Source of the DNA: Flavobacteriales bacterium
Lineage (GTDB): Bacteria > Bacteroidota > Bacteroidia > Flavobacteriales_E > Vicingaceae
Length of the DNA stretch: 64,000 bases
Reading direction: 5' to 3'
NCBI GenBank assembly: GCA_020635795.1
Contig: JACJZD010000001.1
Span: 124,001 to 188,000 of the forward strand
The position numbers and the translations under genes are program-made. Each line of letters starts with the position of its first letter. Positions within the stretch are counted from its first letter, which is position 1. This document shows positions 8,084-16,990 of the stretch, one piece after another. The notes beneath the pieces were generated by a model. The model saw only the letters and a program-made list of their open reading frames with translations, ran no database searches and had not been told where the DNA came from.

Positions 8084-10948
8084 TTAAGCTTCTGTCGCCA
8101 TGTAGTCTTCAATTGGATTACAGCTACAAACTAAGTTTCTATCACCATAAGCATTGTCAACTCTACCAACTGTTGGCCAGTATTTTGAAGCTTGCAACCA
8201 GTTTAATGGGTAAGCAGCTTTACTTCTCGGATAAGCATGTTTCCATTCGTCAGCAGTAATTTCTTTAGCTGTATGAGGTGCGTTTTTCAAAACATTATCG
8301 TTCATGTCAGCTTTTCCAGAAATAATTTCATTTACTTCGTTTCTGATTTCAATCATTACTTCAATAAAACGATCTAATTCTTCTTTGCTTTCACTTTCAG
8401 TAGGTTCAACCATTAATGTGCCAGCTACAGGAAAAGAAACTGTAGGGGCGTGAAACCCATAATCCATTAATCTTTTTGCAATATCAGTAACCTCAATATG
8501 TGATGCTGCTTTAAAATCTCTACATTCTAAAATCATTTCGTGAGCTACTCTACCATTTTCATTGGTATAAAGTATGCCGTAATGTTTTTCTAATTTCGAT
8601 TTAATATAGTTTGCATTTAAAATGGCGGTTTGTGTTGATTTTTTTAAACCTTCAGTACCTAACATTTTAATATATGCGTAAGAAATTAAACAAACATAGG
8701 CACTACCCCAAGGAGCAGCTGAAACAGCTGTAATAGCTTTATCTCCACCAGTTTTAACTACTGGATTTGAGGGTAAAAATGGAGTCAAATGTTTGGCAAC
8801 ACCTATTGGTCCAACTCCTGGTCCACCACCACCGTGAGGGATAGCAAATGTCTTGTGTAGATTTAAGTGACAAACATCAGCACCAATATTAGCTGGATTT
8901 GTCAATCCAACCTGTGCATTCATATTAGCACCATCCATATAAACTTGACCACCAAAACTGTGAATGATTTGAGTAATTTCCATAATGCTTTCTTCAAATA
9001 CACCATGTGTAGATGGGTAAGTAACCATTAAACAAGATAGCGTGTCTTTATATTGTTCGGCTTTTGCTCTTAAATCTTTAACGTCAATATTACCTTTTTC
9101 ATCACATTTAGTAACAACTACTTCCATTCCTGCCATTACTGCACTTGCAGGGTTTGTTCCGTGAGCAGATGATGGTATTAATGAAATGTTTCTATGAAAA
9201 TCACCTCTGCTTTCATGATATGCTCTGATAACCATTAAGCCAGCATATTCTCCTTGTGCTCCCGAATTTGGTTGTAATGATACTGCATCAAATCCAGTAA
9301 TCTCGCTCAAATCTCTTTCTAAACCTTTTAACATAGATTGGTATCCTTCTGCTTGATTAAAAGGAACAAATGGATGAATGTTTGCCCATTCCGCCCAACC
9401 CAATGGAATCAATTCAGAAGCTGCATTTAATTTCATAGTACAAGAACCCAACGAAATCATAGAATGCGTTAACGATAAATCTTTATTCTCAAGTCGTTTA
9501 ATGTATCGCATCATATCAGACTCAGAATGATATTTATTAAATACTTCGTGAGTTAAAAATTCAGTCTTTCTTGATAGACTTGAAGGCAAACCATTTATTT
9601 CATTAGTCGAAGAACTATTTTTACCTAAAGCATCAGCAAATATTTTAGTAATTTGCAAAATCGAAGCTTCATTTTCAGTTTCACCAATACTAATTGAGAT
9701 TGTGTTATTGGTATAATAGAAATTTGTTTCTCTTTCCAGCGCAATTTTACGAATGTCTTCTTTTTGCTTTTCAGTAACTTGATAAGTTAAAGTGTCAAAA
9801 AACGAATTGTTTACTCTTGTCAAACCTAAAGCATCAATGCTTGAGGCAAGTTTTCCTGTTAATCGTTGAATGGTTGAAGAAATATTTTTTAATCCTTCAG
9901 GACCATGATAAACGGCATACATTCCCGCAATTACAGCTAATAATACTTGTGCTGTACAAATGTTTGATGTTGCTTTGTCACGTTTAATGTGTTGCTCTCT
10001 CGTTTGCAGGGCCATTCTCAAAGCTCTATTGCCTTGTTCGTCAATCGAAACACCAATAATTCTGCCTGGCATCGAACGTTTGTATTCATCTTTAGTAGCA
10101 AAATATGCTGCATGTGGCCCACCGTAACCCATAGGTACACCAAATCGTTGAGTAGTTCCAACAACTACATCAGCACCCCATTCGGCAGGAGCAGTTAGTA
10201 ATGTTAAGCTTAACAAATCAGCTGCAGCAACAACAATACTGCCATTGGCATGGGCTTTAGCAGTAAAATCAGCATATGAGTTAATTTGACCAGTAACATC
10301 TGGGTATTGTACAATTGCGCCGAACACTTTTTCTGTAAATTTAAAAGTATTGTAGTCGCCAATAATTAATTCAATGCTTAAAGGTGTTGCTCTTGTTTTT
10401 AAAACATCAATGGTTTGAGGCAAACATTTGTCAGAAACAAAAAACACATTGGCATCTACTTTTTTAGCTTCTTTAGTTCTACTGTTGTAAGCTAAAATCA
10501 TTGCTTCTCCAGCGGCAGTTCCTTCATCTAATAAAGAAGCATTAGCTATTTCCATGCCTGTTAAATCCAACACCATAGTTTGAAAATTTAACAAAGCTTC
10601 TAATCTACCTTGAGATATTTCTGCTTGGTAAGGCGTGTATGCGGTGTACCATCCTGGATTTTCAAAAATATTTCGTTTGATTACCGATGGTAAAATGGTA
10701 TTGTAATATCCTAACCCAATATACGATTTGAATAATTTGTTTTTGTGTGATAATTCCTTAATATGATTCAGGTACTCATATTCGGTCATTGGCTCATCCA
10801 ATTTCAACTCATTTTTAAGTCTAATTTTAGAAGGAATGGTTTGATTAATTAACTCGTCAATTGAACTTGCTCCAATTGCAGATAACATGCTGTTTACATC
10901 GGTATCTCTTGGACCAATGTGACGTTCAGAAAATTGTTTTGTAGCCAT
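8084..10948 (-). CDS. gcvP: Glycine dehydrogenase (decarboxylating), P protein
   Basis: GcvP is the pyridoxal-phosphate P protein of the glycine cleavage system. It decarboxylates glycine and passes the aminomethyl group to the lipoyl arm of GcvH. At 954 residues it is the fused single-chain form, with two homologous halves. The PLP lysine lies in HLNLHKTFAIPHGGGGPG in the second half, followed by the typical GPIGVAKHL segment. The start at 10948 gives the expected N-terminus (SERHIGPRDTDVNSML). gcvT and gcvH are not in this window, so the system is dispersed. The gene is transcribed alone. Confidence 0.97.
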   Translation of the reverse strand: MATKQFSERHIGPRDTDVNSMLSAIGASSIDELINQTIPSKIRLKNELKLDEPMTEYEYLNHIKELSHKNKLFKSYIGLGYYNTILPSVIKRNIFENPGWYTAYTPYQAEISQGRLEALLNFQTMVLDLTGMEIANASLLDEGTAAGEAMILAYNSRTKEAKKVDANVFFVSDKCLPQTIDVLKTRATPLSIELIIGDYNTFKFTEKVFGAIVQYPDVTGQINSYADFTAKAHANGSIVVAAADLLSLTLLTAPAEWGADVVVGTTQRFGVPMGYGGPHAAYFATKDEYKRSMPGRIIGVSIDEQGNRALRMALQTREQHIKRDKATSNICTAQVLLAVIAGMYAVYHGPEGLKNISSTIQRLTGKLASSIDALGLTRVNNSFFDTLTYQVTEKQKEDIRKIALERETNFYYTNNTISISIGETENEASILQITKIFADALGKNSSSTNEINGLPSSLSRKTEFLTHEVFNKYHSESDMMRYIKRLENKDLSLTHSMISLGSCTMKLNAASELIPLGWAEWANIHPFVPFNQAEGYQSMLKGLERDLSEITGFDAVSLQPNSGAQGEYAGLMVIRAYHESRGDFHRNISLIPSSAHGTNPASAVMAGMEVVVTKCDEKGNIDVKDLRAKAEQYKDTLSCLMVTYPSTHGVFEESIMEITQIIHSFGGQVYMDGANMNAQVGLTNPANIGADVCHLNLHKTFAIPHGGGGPGVGPIGVAKHLTPFLPSNPVVKTGGDKAITAVSAAPWGSAYVCLISYAYIKMLGTEGLKKSTQTAILNANYIKSKLEKHYGILYTNENGRVAHEMILECRDFKAASHIEVTDIAKRLMDYGFHAPTVSFPVAGTLMVEPTESESKEELDRFIEVMIEIRNEVNEIISGKADMNDNVLKNAPHTAKEITADEWKHAYPRSKAAYPLNWLQASKYWPTVGRVDNAYGDRNLVCSCNPIEDYMATEA

Positions 10949-10988
10949 AGTGTTTTAAAGAAATAATTATACCCAAAATAAGGAAGTA

Positions 10989-10996
10989 CAAAAGTA
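10989..10996 (-). promoter_or_regulatory. Putative gcvP promoter -7 box
   Basis: On the minus strand this reads TACTTTTG, matching TAnnTTTG, about 41 bases before the gcvP ATG. No clear -33 box is seen. I saw no glycine riboswitch fold in the short leader. Confidence 0.35.
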
Positions 10997-11058
10997 ATAA
11001 AAAGTACATTTTAAATGGTACGATTTTACCTTGTGTTTACAATAATTTTAAGGATGAA

Positions 11059-11853
11059 TTATTGTGTTAAATTTTTAGGAATTAAACAGACCGGAATAGG
11101 GTTCATTTTGTGTTGATTGATAAAATTTAATCGAGTATAAATTTCAAATACTTTTGCTTGTCTTTCTGTAAAATGATTTTTGTCAAAATTGTTCTCTTCA
11201 ATCAATTTCATTGCCCATTCTAATTCGGGATAAGAAGCTCCAATTTGTTCTTCATCCGTTCTTCCGTCACCAAACAAACCATCAGTAGGTGGAGCTATCA
11301 ATATTTCATAAATAATGTTGAGGTGTTTGCCAAGTTCGTAAACTTCGGTTTTGTATAAATCAGCAATAGGGCTTAAATCTACGGCACCATCGCCGTATTT
11401 AGTATAAAAACCAACTCCAAAATCTTCTACTTTGTTTCCTGTTCCAACAACCAACGAATTGTTAATTTGTGCAATATAGTAAAGTGATGTCATTCGTAAA
11501 CGTGAACGTGTGTTGGCTAATGCTAAGTTTTGCAAATCGGTATTAGCTGAGTTTGGTGTGGCTGATTGAAAATTATCGAAAACCGAAGTTAAATCAACTC
11601 TAATTGAAGATACGTTTGAATAATTTTTCTCTAAAAATTTGATGTGATTTAACCCTCGTTGTTCTTGTGTTTTATCCTGATGAATGGGCATCTCAACACA
11701 AATAACAGGCAATCCTGTAAGAGCAGCCAAAGTTGAGGTGACAGCCGAATCAATACCTCCCGAAATTCCAACCACAAATCCTTTGGAATTTGCTTGTTTG
11801 GCATAATCGCTAAGCCATTTTACAATATGTAGAGTAACTTTTTCGGTATTCAA
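11059..11853 (-). CDS. nadE: NH3-dependent NAD+ synthetase
   Basis: NadE converts nicotinic acid adenine dinucleotide to NAD+ with ATP and ammonia. The 264-residue length fits the ammonia-dependent class: there is no glutaminase domain. The ATP-pyrophosphatase P-loop SGGIDS is at residues 31-36, and the conserved VVGTGNKVED and KYGDGAVDLSPIADLYKTEVYEL segments are present. It lies 12 bases downstream of the outer-membrane protein gene on the same strand and probably shares its transcript. nadE close to gldB and gldC is an arrangement known in other gliding Bacteroidota. Confidence 0.95.
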   Translation of the reverse strand: MNTEKVTLHIVKWLSDYAKQANSKGFVVGISGGIDSAVTSTLAALTGLPVICVEMPIHQDKTQEQRGLNHIKFLEKNYSNVSSIRVDLTSVFDNFQSATPNSANTDLQNLALANTRSRLRMTSLYYIAQINNSLVVGTGNKVEDFGVGFYTKYGDGAVDLSPIADLYKTEVYELGKHLNIIYEILIAPPTDGLFGDGRTDEEQIGASYPELEWAMKLIEENNFDKNHFTERQAKVFEIYTRLNFINQHKMNPIPVCLIPKNLTQ

Positions 11854-11865
11854 AATGGTGATAAA

Positions 11866-12651
11866 TTAAAAATAGATACCCAAATCTAAAGAAAAATAGT
11901 TTAACGTAGCATTCACTTCTTTATCAGTGTAAACGGCTTTTCCATTGCTATCAATGGTTGCTTTTCCTAATGGATTTAATTGGTGCGTTTTATCTTTCAT
12001 CACATTTACAAAGCCATTGTGGTAAGAAACTCCAAACATTATATTAGTATTTCCACTTAAGTTGTATTCGGCGCCACCACCAACAACCAAATTCATGTTA
12101 AAAAAAGAAATGTTACTGGTATTGTTTACATCAGTTTTTTTAATGCTGTTTAAGTCAACATATTCATAATCAGTTTTAGAGCTGTATTTAATTCCTGCAA
12201 CAAAACCAAAATTTCCATAGTAGGTCATGTAACCAATTTCGTTGGTACGTAATTTTAATGTTAATGGAATATCAATGTAATTAATTTTTATGTTTTGTTT
12301 AACTGCACTTGCTGAAACTGCACCTGCATTATCATAAACGCCTTCGTATTTTAAATTTCCGCCAATGTTGTTAATGTTAAAACCTGTTGAAAAAAGGTAG
12401 TTTTTGGCAAGAAAAAACTCGGTAGAAATCCCATAAGCAAAACCAAGTCTAACTCCATTTTTTTCGTAGCCTGTAGTATTTAGTCCGAGCCACGAAATGT
12501 TTGGAGAAAAATGTAATCCTAAACGAAACGATGGAACATCTTTTTGAAATTTTACTTCAGGGTCGTTGTTAAAATTACCATCTTGTGCAGAAAGGTGGGA
12601 AATTAATAAGACAAATAATATTAAAGTGAGTATTTTTGCGTTTAGTTTCAT
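11866..12651 (-). CDS. Outer-membrane beta-barrel protein, PorT-like
   Basis: This 261-residue protein has a signal peptide (LTLILFVLLISHLSAQ, cleavage near residue 22) followed by alternating amphipathic strands typical of the Bacteroidota OMP_b-brl families, such as GLHFSPNISWLG, LFSTGFNINNIGGNLKYEG, IDIPLTLKLRT, YYGNFGFVAGIKY and a C-terminal NYFSLDLGIYF. The barrel assignment is from strand pattern and length, and PorT-type is the closest general description. It may instead be another small porin-like barrel. It is the first gene of a two-gene operon with nadE and is divergent from gldB. Confidence 0.65.
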   Translation of the reverse strand: MKLNAKILTLILFVLLISHLSAQDGNFNNDPEVKFQKDVPSFRLGLHFSPNISWLGLNTTGYEKNGVRLGFAYGISTEFFLAKNYLFSTGFNINNIGGNLKYEGVYDNAGAVSASAVKQNIKINYIDIPLTLKLRTNEIGYMTYYGNFGFVAGIKYSSKTDYEYVDLNSIKKTDVNNTSNISFFNMNLVVGGGAEYNLSGNTNIMFGVSYHNGFVNVMKDKTHQLNPLGKATIDSNGKAVYTDKEVNATLNYFSLDLGIYF

Positions 12652-12664
12652 GATAATTTTTATA

Positions 12665-12672
12665 CAAACTTA
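12665..12672 (-). promoter_or_regulatory. Putative promoter -7 box of the beta-barrel/nadE operon
   Basis: The minus strand reads TAAGTTTG, an exact TAnnTTTG match, ending 14 bases before the ATG at 12651. The whole divergent intergenic region to gldB is only 39 bases, so the promoters of the two directions must overlap. Confidence 0.4.
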
Positions 12673-12690
12673 CGCTTAATAAAGAGCTAA

Positions 12691-13716
12691 ATGCGATTAA
12701 TGAATTCTAATTTTTCAACAGTACATTTTTCAATATTCTTTGTGTTGGTATCGCTTTTTTTTGGATGTGGAACAGATAAACCGTCGGTAGATACCTTAAA
12801 CATAAAAATAGAGTTAAAGTTGAACCGATTTGAACAAGATTTGTTCGCCTATCCAACTATTACCGATACGGAAGTTTTGGAATTAAGAAAAAAGTACGAC
12901 CCATTTTTTACTCATTTTATTGAAAGCATTGTAAATATTTCTGCTGTCGACGATCCTTCAGTTTATTATTATTTGAACGGGTTTAAATCTGATTCTTACG
13001 TTAAGGAAGTATATAAAAAAGTGGATTCAACGTTTAGCGATTTTTCTCATTATCAACAAGAATTAACCGAATCGTTTAAATTGTATAATCACTATTTTCC
13101 AGAAAAAAATATTCCAACTATTATTACGTATGTTTCGGGGTTTAACTATGCTATTGTAACCGATTCGAGCTATTTAGGAATTGGATTAGATATGTTTTTA
13201 GGGAACGATTATCAAGCATATGTACAATTAGGTCTTCCGCAATATAAAATTGCTAACATGACCAAAAATCACATGGTTTCGAGTTCAATTTTAGGGTGGG
13301 TTTCTACCGAATTTGAGTTGAACGAATCGAATGCTGATTTGTTAACCGAAATGGTGCATCAAGGAAAATTATTGTACATTTTGGATTTGTTAACTCCCTA
13401 CGAAGAAGATTATGTTAAAATGGGTTACACCAAAGAACAATTAGAATGGTGCGAAGACAATGAAAAACAAGTATGGTTTTATTTTGTTGACAATGAATTG
13501 TTTTACACCAAAGAAACCAAAGAAATAATTAAATACATGGGTGAAGCACCTTTTGTTCAAGGCTTTCCTGAGGGCTCACCAGGTAAAGTTGGGCAATGGG
13601 TTGGATTGCAAATTGTAAAAGCGTTTATGGAAAATAATCCTAAAGCAAAAGTGCAAGATTTAGTTAACGAAAAAGATGCTCAAAAAATATTAAACTTATC
13701 GAAATACAAACCTTAA
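12691..13716 (+). CDS. gldB: Gliding motility lipoprotein GldB
   Basis: GldB is a cell-envelope lipoprotein needed for gliding motility in Flavobacterium johnsoniae; its biochemical role is not established. This 341-residue protein has a hydrophobic leader and a lipobox with Cys26 (LFFGC), followed by the family segments IELKLNRFEQDLF, GIGLDMFLGNDY and VGQWVGLQIVKAFMENNP. A second ATG at 12700 is possible and leaves the lipobox intact. gldC follows 61 bases downstream, the conserved gldB-gldC order. A single-arm palindromic repeat lies between the two genes. Confidence 0.92.
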   Translation: MRLMNSNFSTVHFSIFFVLVSLFFGCGTDKPSVDTLNIKIELKLNRFEQDLFAYPTITDTEVLELRKKYDPFFTHFIESIVNISAVDDPSVYYYLNGFKSDSYVKEVYKKVDSTFSDFSHYQQELTESFKLYNHYFPEKNIPTIITYVSGFNYAIVTDSSYLGIGLDMFLGNDYQAYVQLGLPQYKIANMTKNHMVSSSILGWVSTEFELNESNADLLTEMVHQGKLLYILDLLTPYEEDYVKMGYTKEQLEWCEDNEKQVWFYFVDNELFYTKETKEIIKYMGEAPFVQGFPEGSPGKVGQWVGLQIVKAFMENNPKAKVQDLVNEKDAQKILNLSKYKP

Positions 13717-13720
13717 TATT

Positions 13721-13745
13721 CCCCTCTTGAGAGGGGTTAGGGGTG
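13721..13745. repeat. Single-arm copy of a GC-rich palindromic repeat
   Basis: A CCCCTC/GAGGGG stem around TTGA followed by TTAGGGGTG. It resembles one end of the paired elements in murD and between paaB and paaC (stem plus an adjoining G-rich tail), but no partner arm is present here. Confidence 0.6.
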
Positions 13746-13777
13746 TGTTTTGATTCGATTACAAAAAATTATAGAAA

Positions 13778-14113
13778 ATGAAAAAATCGGAAATCAACTT
13801 TAAAATTACCTTAGACGAAAACCATGTGCCCGAAAAAATTGAATGGCAAGCCGACGATGCTGGAGAGGATGGATTAAAAGAGTGTAAGTCTATTATGTTA
13901 AGTTTATGGGACAAAAAAGAACGCAATACTTTGCGAATTGATTTGTGGACGAAAGAAATGATGATTGACGAAATGAAGCATTTTTATTACCAATCGGTAA
14001 TTACGATGGGCGATGCTTACGAACGAGCTACCAACGATAAGGAGTTGGCTAACGAGATACGTGATTTAGGAAAAAGAATGGGAGAGAAAATTAGAAACGA
14101 AAAGTTTAACTAG
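13778..14113 (+). CDS. gldC: Gliding motility protein GldC
   Basis: GldC is a small conserved protein, encoded next to gldB, that is needed for efficient gliding in F. johnsoniae. The 111 residues match the family length and features: MKKSEINFKITLDENHVPEKIEW at the start, a charged middle (LWDKKERNTLRIDLWTKEMMIDEM) and a C-terminal helix. There is no signal peptide or membrane segment, so it is probably cytoplasmic or peripheral. Confidence 0.92.
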   Translation: MKKSEINFKITLDENHVPEKIEWQADDAGEDGLKECKSIMLSLWDKKERNTLRIDLWTKEMMIDEMKHFYYQSVITMGDAYERATNDKELANEIRDLGKRMGEKIRNEKFN

Positions 14114-14191
14114 TTTTTAGTTTACAGTAATCAGTTCACTGTCTTTAAATAAAAACTCATCACCCACCACTCAAAACTTACAACCCATATA

Positions 14192-15553
14192 ATGACAAAC
14201 TTAGTTCAAAAATACAACATTGCTGGCCCGCGATATACCAGTTACCCTACCGTTCCGTTTTGGGATAACGATGGTATTGCTTACAACGATTGGGTAAAAA
14301 CTGCAGTAAAATCGTTTAACGAAAGCAATAAAATTGAAGGTATTAGCATTTACATTCATTTACCGTTTTGCGAAAACTTGTGTACGTTTTGTGGCTGCCA
14401 CAAACGTATTACCAAACAACATGGTGTTGAAGAACCTTATGTAGATACGGTGTTGAAAGAATGGGCGTTGTATTGTGCTATTTTTCCTGATAAACCACGA
14501 ATTAAAGAAATACATTTAGGAGGCGGAACACCAACGTTTTTTAGTGCCGAAAACCTTCAAAAACTGATTAACGGTATTTTGGTTACAGCCGAAAAATGCG
14601 AAGAATTTGAATTTAGTTTTGAAGCTCACCCGAATAACACGACTGAAAAGCATTTAAAAACCTTATTTGATTTAGGTTTTACTCGTAACAGTTTTGGGGT
14701 GCAAGATTACAATTTGAAAGTACAACAAACCATTAACAGAATTCAGCCATTTGAAAAAGTAAAAGAGGTTACTGAGCTTTCTCGAAAAATAGGGTATAAT
14801 TCGATTAGCCATGATTTGGTGTTTGGGTTGCCGCACCAAACCAAAGAAAGTATGGTGGATACCATTACCAAAACCAAAAGCTTAAAGCCTGATAGAATTG
14901 CTTTTTACAGCTATGCACATGTGCCGTGGATAAAAGGTGTGGGGCAACGTGGTTACGATGAAAAAGATTTGCCTTCGGCTGAGTTAAAAAGAGAATTGTA
15001 CGAAACCGGAAAGCAAATGCTGTTTGATTTAGGTTATGTTGAAATAGGCATGGACCATTTTGCTTTACCAACCGACTCAATGCACAAGGCAATGGAACAA
15101 AAAAACTTACATCGAAATTTTATGGGTTACACCGCCAGTAAAACACAGTTAATGGTTGGTTTGGGCATGAGTTCGATAAGTGACTCGTGGTACAGTTTTG
15201 CTCAAAATGCCAAAACGGTGGAGGAATATACCGAATTGGTCAACCAAGGGGTAATACCCATTTTTAGAGGACATTTATTAACCGCAGAAGATTTGGTAAT
15301 ACGCCAACACATTTTAAACATCATGTGCCATTTTGAAGCTTCATGGAAAGATGACTAAGTTAAATTTCCAGAACTCTCGGCTTGTTTAGAGCGATTAAAA
15401 GAAATGGAAGCAGATGGATTGGTAAACATTACCCCAAATGGATTGACTTTGCCCGAATCAGCACGACCGTTTGTACGTAATGTTTGTATGGCGTTTGATT
15501 TACGTTTGTTACGTAATGCACCAACCACACGTATTTTTTCAATGACGATTTAA
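14192..15553 (+). pseudogene. hemN: Oxygen-independent coproporphyrinogen III oxidase, interrupted by an in-frame TAA
   Basis: HemN is a radical-SAM enzyme that oxidatively decarboxylates coproporphyrinogen III in anaerobic heme synthesis. The 4Fe-4S/SAM motif is intact at Cys60, Cys64 and Cys67 (PFCENLCTFCGC), and the HLGGGTPTF motif follows. Translation from 14192 stops at a TAA at 15356-15358 after 388 codons. The same reading frame then continues without shift through a perfectly family-like C-terminus (CLERLKEMEADGLV, RPFVRNVCMAFDLRLLRN) to a TAA at 15551-15553. The total of 453 codons is the normal HemN length. One base change therefore separates this from an intact gene. It may be a recent nonsense mutation, a sequencing error, or a codon that is read through; the first two seem likelier. 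Confidence 0.9.
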
Positions 15554-15584
15554 TTTTTTCAGGTTAGCCATTAACTGTTTCTCG

Positions 15585-15629
15585 TCCTCGTTTATAACGA
15601 GGATGATGGAGAAAAGCATTTTTAATGCT
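15585..15629 (+). repeat. REP element, left copy
   Basis: Two consecutive hairpins: TCCTCGTT-TAT-AACGAGGA at 15585-15603 and AGCATT-TTT-AATGCT at 15615-15629, separated by 11 bases. It is the inverted partner of the copy at 16214-16258 and flanks the transposase gene. Confidence 0.8.
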
Positions 15630-15641
15630 GTTTTAAAAAAG

Positions 15642-16190
15642 CTATAATTTTGAGATGTTAACCAATCCTTTACCATCTGCATAATCTATTGCACTACTAA
15701 ATAAATATTCGTGTGGTAATTCAACAATATATTGTTTTACTGGGTTTTGATGGATATACTCCAAGCGTTGCAAAATCCATTCGGTATTGTCTAATTGAAT
15801 AGCATGATTATCGTCTTTCCAAAATTTATAATTCTCAGCTCTACGGGTTTTTCGAGCTTCAAAATTAAATTTATCCAATAACCATTCTTTTCTACTTTCG
15901 CCAATTTCTTGTATTTTTTGAACAATTTGTTTGGAGGTGAATTTCTTAAAATCTCGAATAATGTGCGATAACATATAACCTTCTTTTGCTTTAATAATTA
16001 AATGGAGATGGTTAGACATTAAAACCCATGCGTAAACTTCTAAGCCTTTGTTGGCGATGCAATAATTCAACGAATCAGTAATAATAAATTTGTAATCTTT
16101 TCGAGTAAAAACATCAATCCAGTTTACAACGGTAAATGTTACAAAGTACAAGCCTTGTTGGTCTGCTATTTTATAACGATCTCCGCTCAT
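15642..16190 (-). CDS. REP-associated tyrosine transposase (RAYT, IS200/IS605-like)
   Basis: RAYTs are single-copy, domesticated Y1 HUH transposases that act on short palindromic REP sequences. The 182-residue protein carries the HUH motif at His61 and His63 (MSNHLHLIIK) and the putative nucleophile Tyr145 in EYIHQNPVK. Length and architecture fit the family. Two inverted two-hairpin REP elements flank the gene, at 15585-15629 and 16214-16258, as expected for a RAYT. It sits at one edge of a small accessory island behind the broken hemN gene. The ATG at 16190 gives MSGDRYKIADQQG, a typical start. Confidence 0.88.
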   Translation of the reverse strand: MSGDRYKIADQQGLYFVTFTVVNWIDVFTRKDYKFIITDSLNYCIANKGLEVYAWVLMSNHLHLIIKAKEGYMLSHIIRDFKKFTSKQIVQKIQEIGESRKEWLLDKFNFEARKTRRAENYKFWKDDNHAIQLDNTEWILQRLEYIHQNPVKQYIVELPHEYLFSSAIDYADGKGLVNISKL

Positions 16191-16213
16191 GGAGCAAATT
16201 TAATTTTTTTTAT

Positions 16214-16258
16214 GACGTTAAAAACGTCCTTCTCTTTCATCCTCGTTATAAACGAGGA
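16214..16258 (-). repeat. REP element, right copy
   Basis: It carries GACGTT-AAA-AACGTC at 16214-16228 and TCCTCGTT-ATA-AACGAGGA at 16240-16258, again 11 bases apart. It is the inverted counterpart of the left copy. The second hairpin differs in sequence but keeps pairing. Confidence 0.8.
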
Positions 16259-16291
16259 TGAGGAGGGGACGAGGAGGGAGGTAGTTTTTAT

Positions 16292-16951
16292 TTAGTTCTT
16301 TATTAGTTTTATGGTTTGTATGCTTTCGGAATATTTTAGAATCAACAAATATATTCCTGATTCAAAATTATCGGTATTAATTATCATATTAAGTGAAGTA
16401 GATGTGTATTTGTCGTAACTAAACATCAGTTTGCCAGTTATTGAAATTATATTTATGGTGTCAATTGTTTTCTTGTGGTTTAAGTTTGTTTTAAGAGTCA
16501 AGAATGAGTCAAAAGGGTTTGGAAAATAACTAATCATAATATTATTATTTATTAAATCACCAAGACCAGTATTTAGATTTAAATCACTTATAAAAATCTT
16601 TGCACCATTTGAGGAAATTACATCCATACCTGCGAGAATCATTTTACTGCCACTGATTGTTAAGCTATGGACATTTCCAAGATCAGTTAATCCAGTAGTG
16701 CTAACTTCTACCCAAGAAGTTCCTTGGTTTGTAGATTTATAAAGTTTGTTAATAAAGCCACTTGTGCCAGTATCGTATTTGACACCATTTAAATAAATAT
16801 CTCCATTGCTGGCTGTAACAAAGTCGCATGGTGAATAAGTTTGGTCAAACCCTGACATTGTCAGTGACCATGTATTTTGACACTTTAAATCAAGTGAAAT
16901 AGTGGTAATCATAATTGAAAATATTATGATTTGTAATTTAATAAAATTCAT
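16292..16951 (-). CDS. Small secreted protein with T9SS type A sorting domain
   Basis: This 219-residue exported protein has a hydrophobic leader (LQIIIFSIMITTISLDLKCQ) and a short region with one STNQGTSWVEVST motif of the YCF48/sialidase-repeat kind. The C-terminal T9SS sorting domain begins near ISYFPNPFDSFLTL and ends with ESGIYLLILKYSESIQTIKLIKN. The recognisable non-sorting part is only about 110 residues, so it could be a shortened relative of a longer beta-propeller cargo. Its function is unknown. It lies in the island between hemN and engB, on the same strand as the nuclease-like gene upstream. Confidence 0.7.
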   Translation of the reverse strand: MNFIKLQIIIFSIMITTISLDLKCQNTWSLTMSGFDQTYSPCDFVTASNGDIYLNGVKYDTGTSGFINKLYKSTNQGTSWVEVSTTGLTDLGNVHSLTISGSKMILAGMDVISSNGAKIFISDLNLNTGLGDLINNNIMISYFPNPFDSFLTLKTNLNHKKTIDTINIISITGKLMFSYDKYTSTSLNMIINTDNFESGIYLLILKYSESIQTIKLIKN

Positions 16952-16990
16952 GGCTTTGTTTTTTAGAGATAATAATTTATTCTTAATTAG

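Noticed and set aside
15356..15358. Recoding of the hemN stop as selenocysteine or pyrrolysine
   Set aside because: The codon is TAA. Selenocysteine uses TGA and pyrrolysine TAG, and no recoding element was seen.
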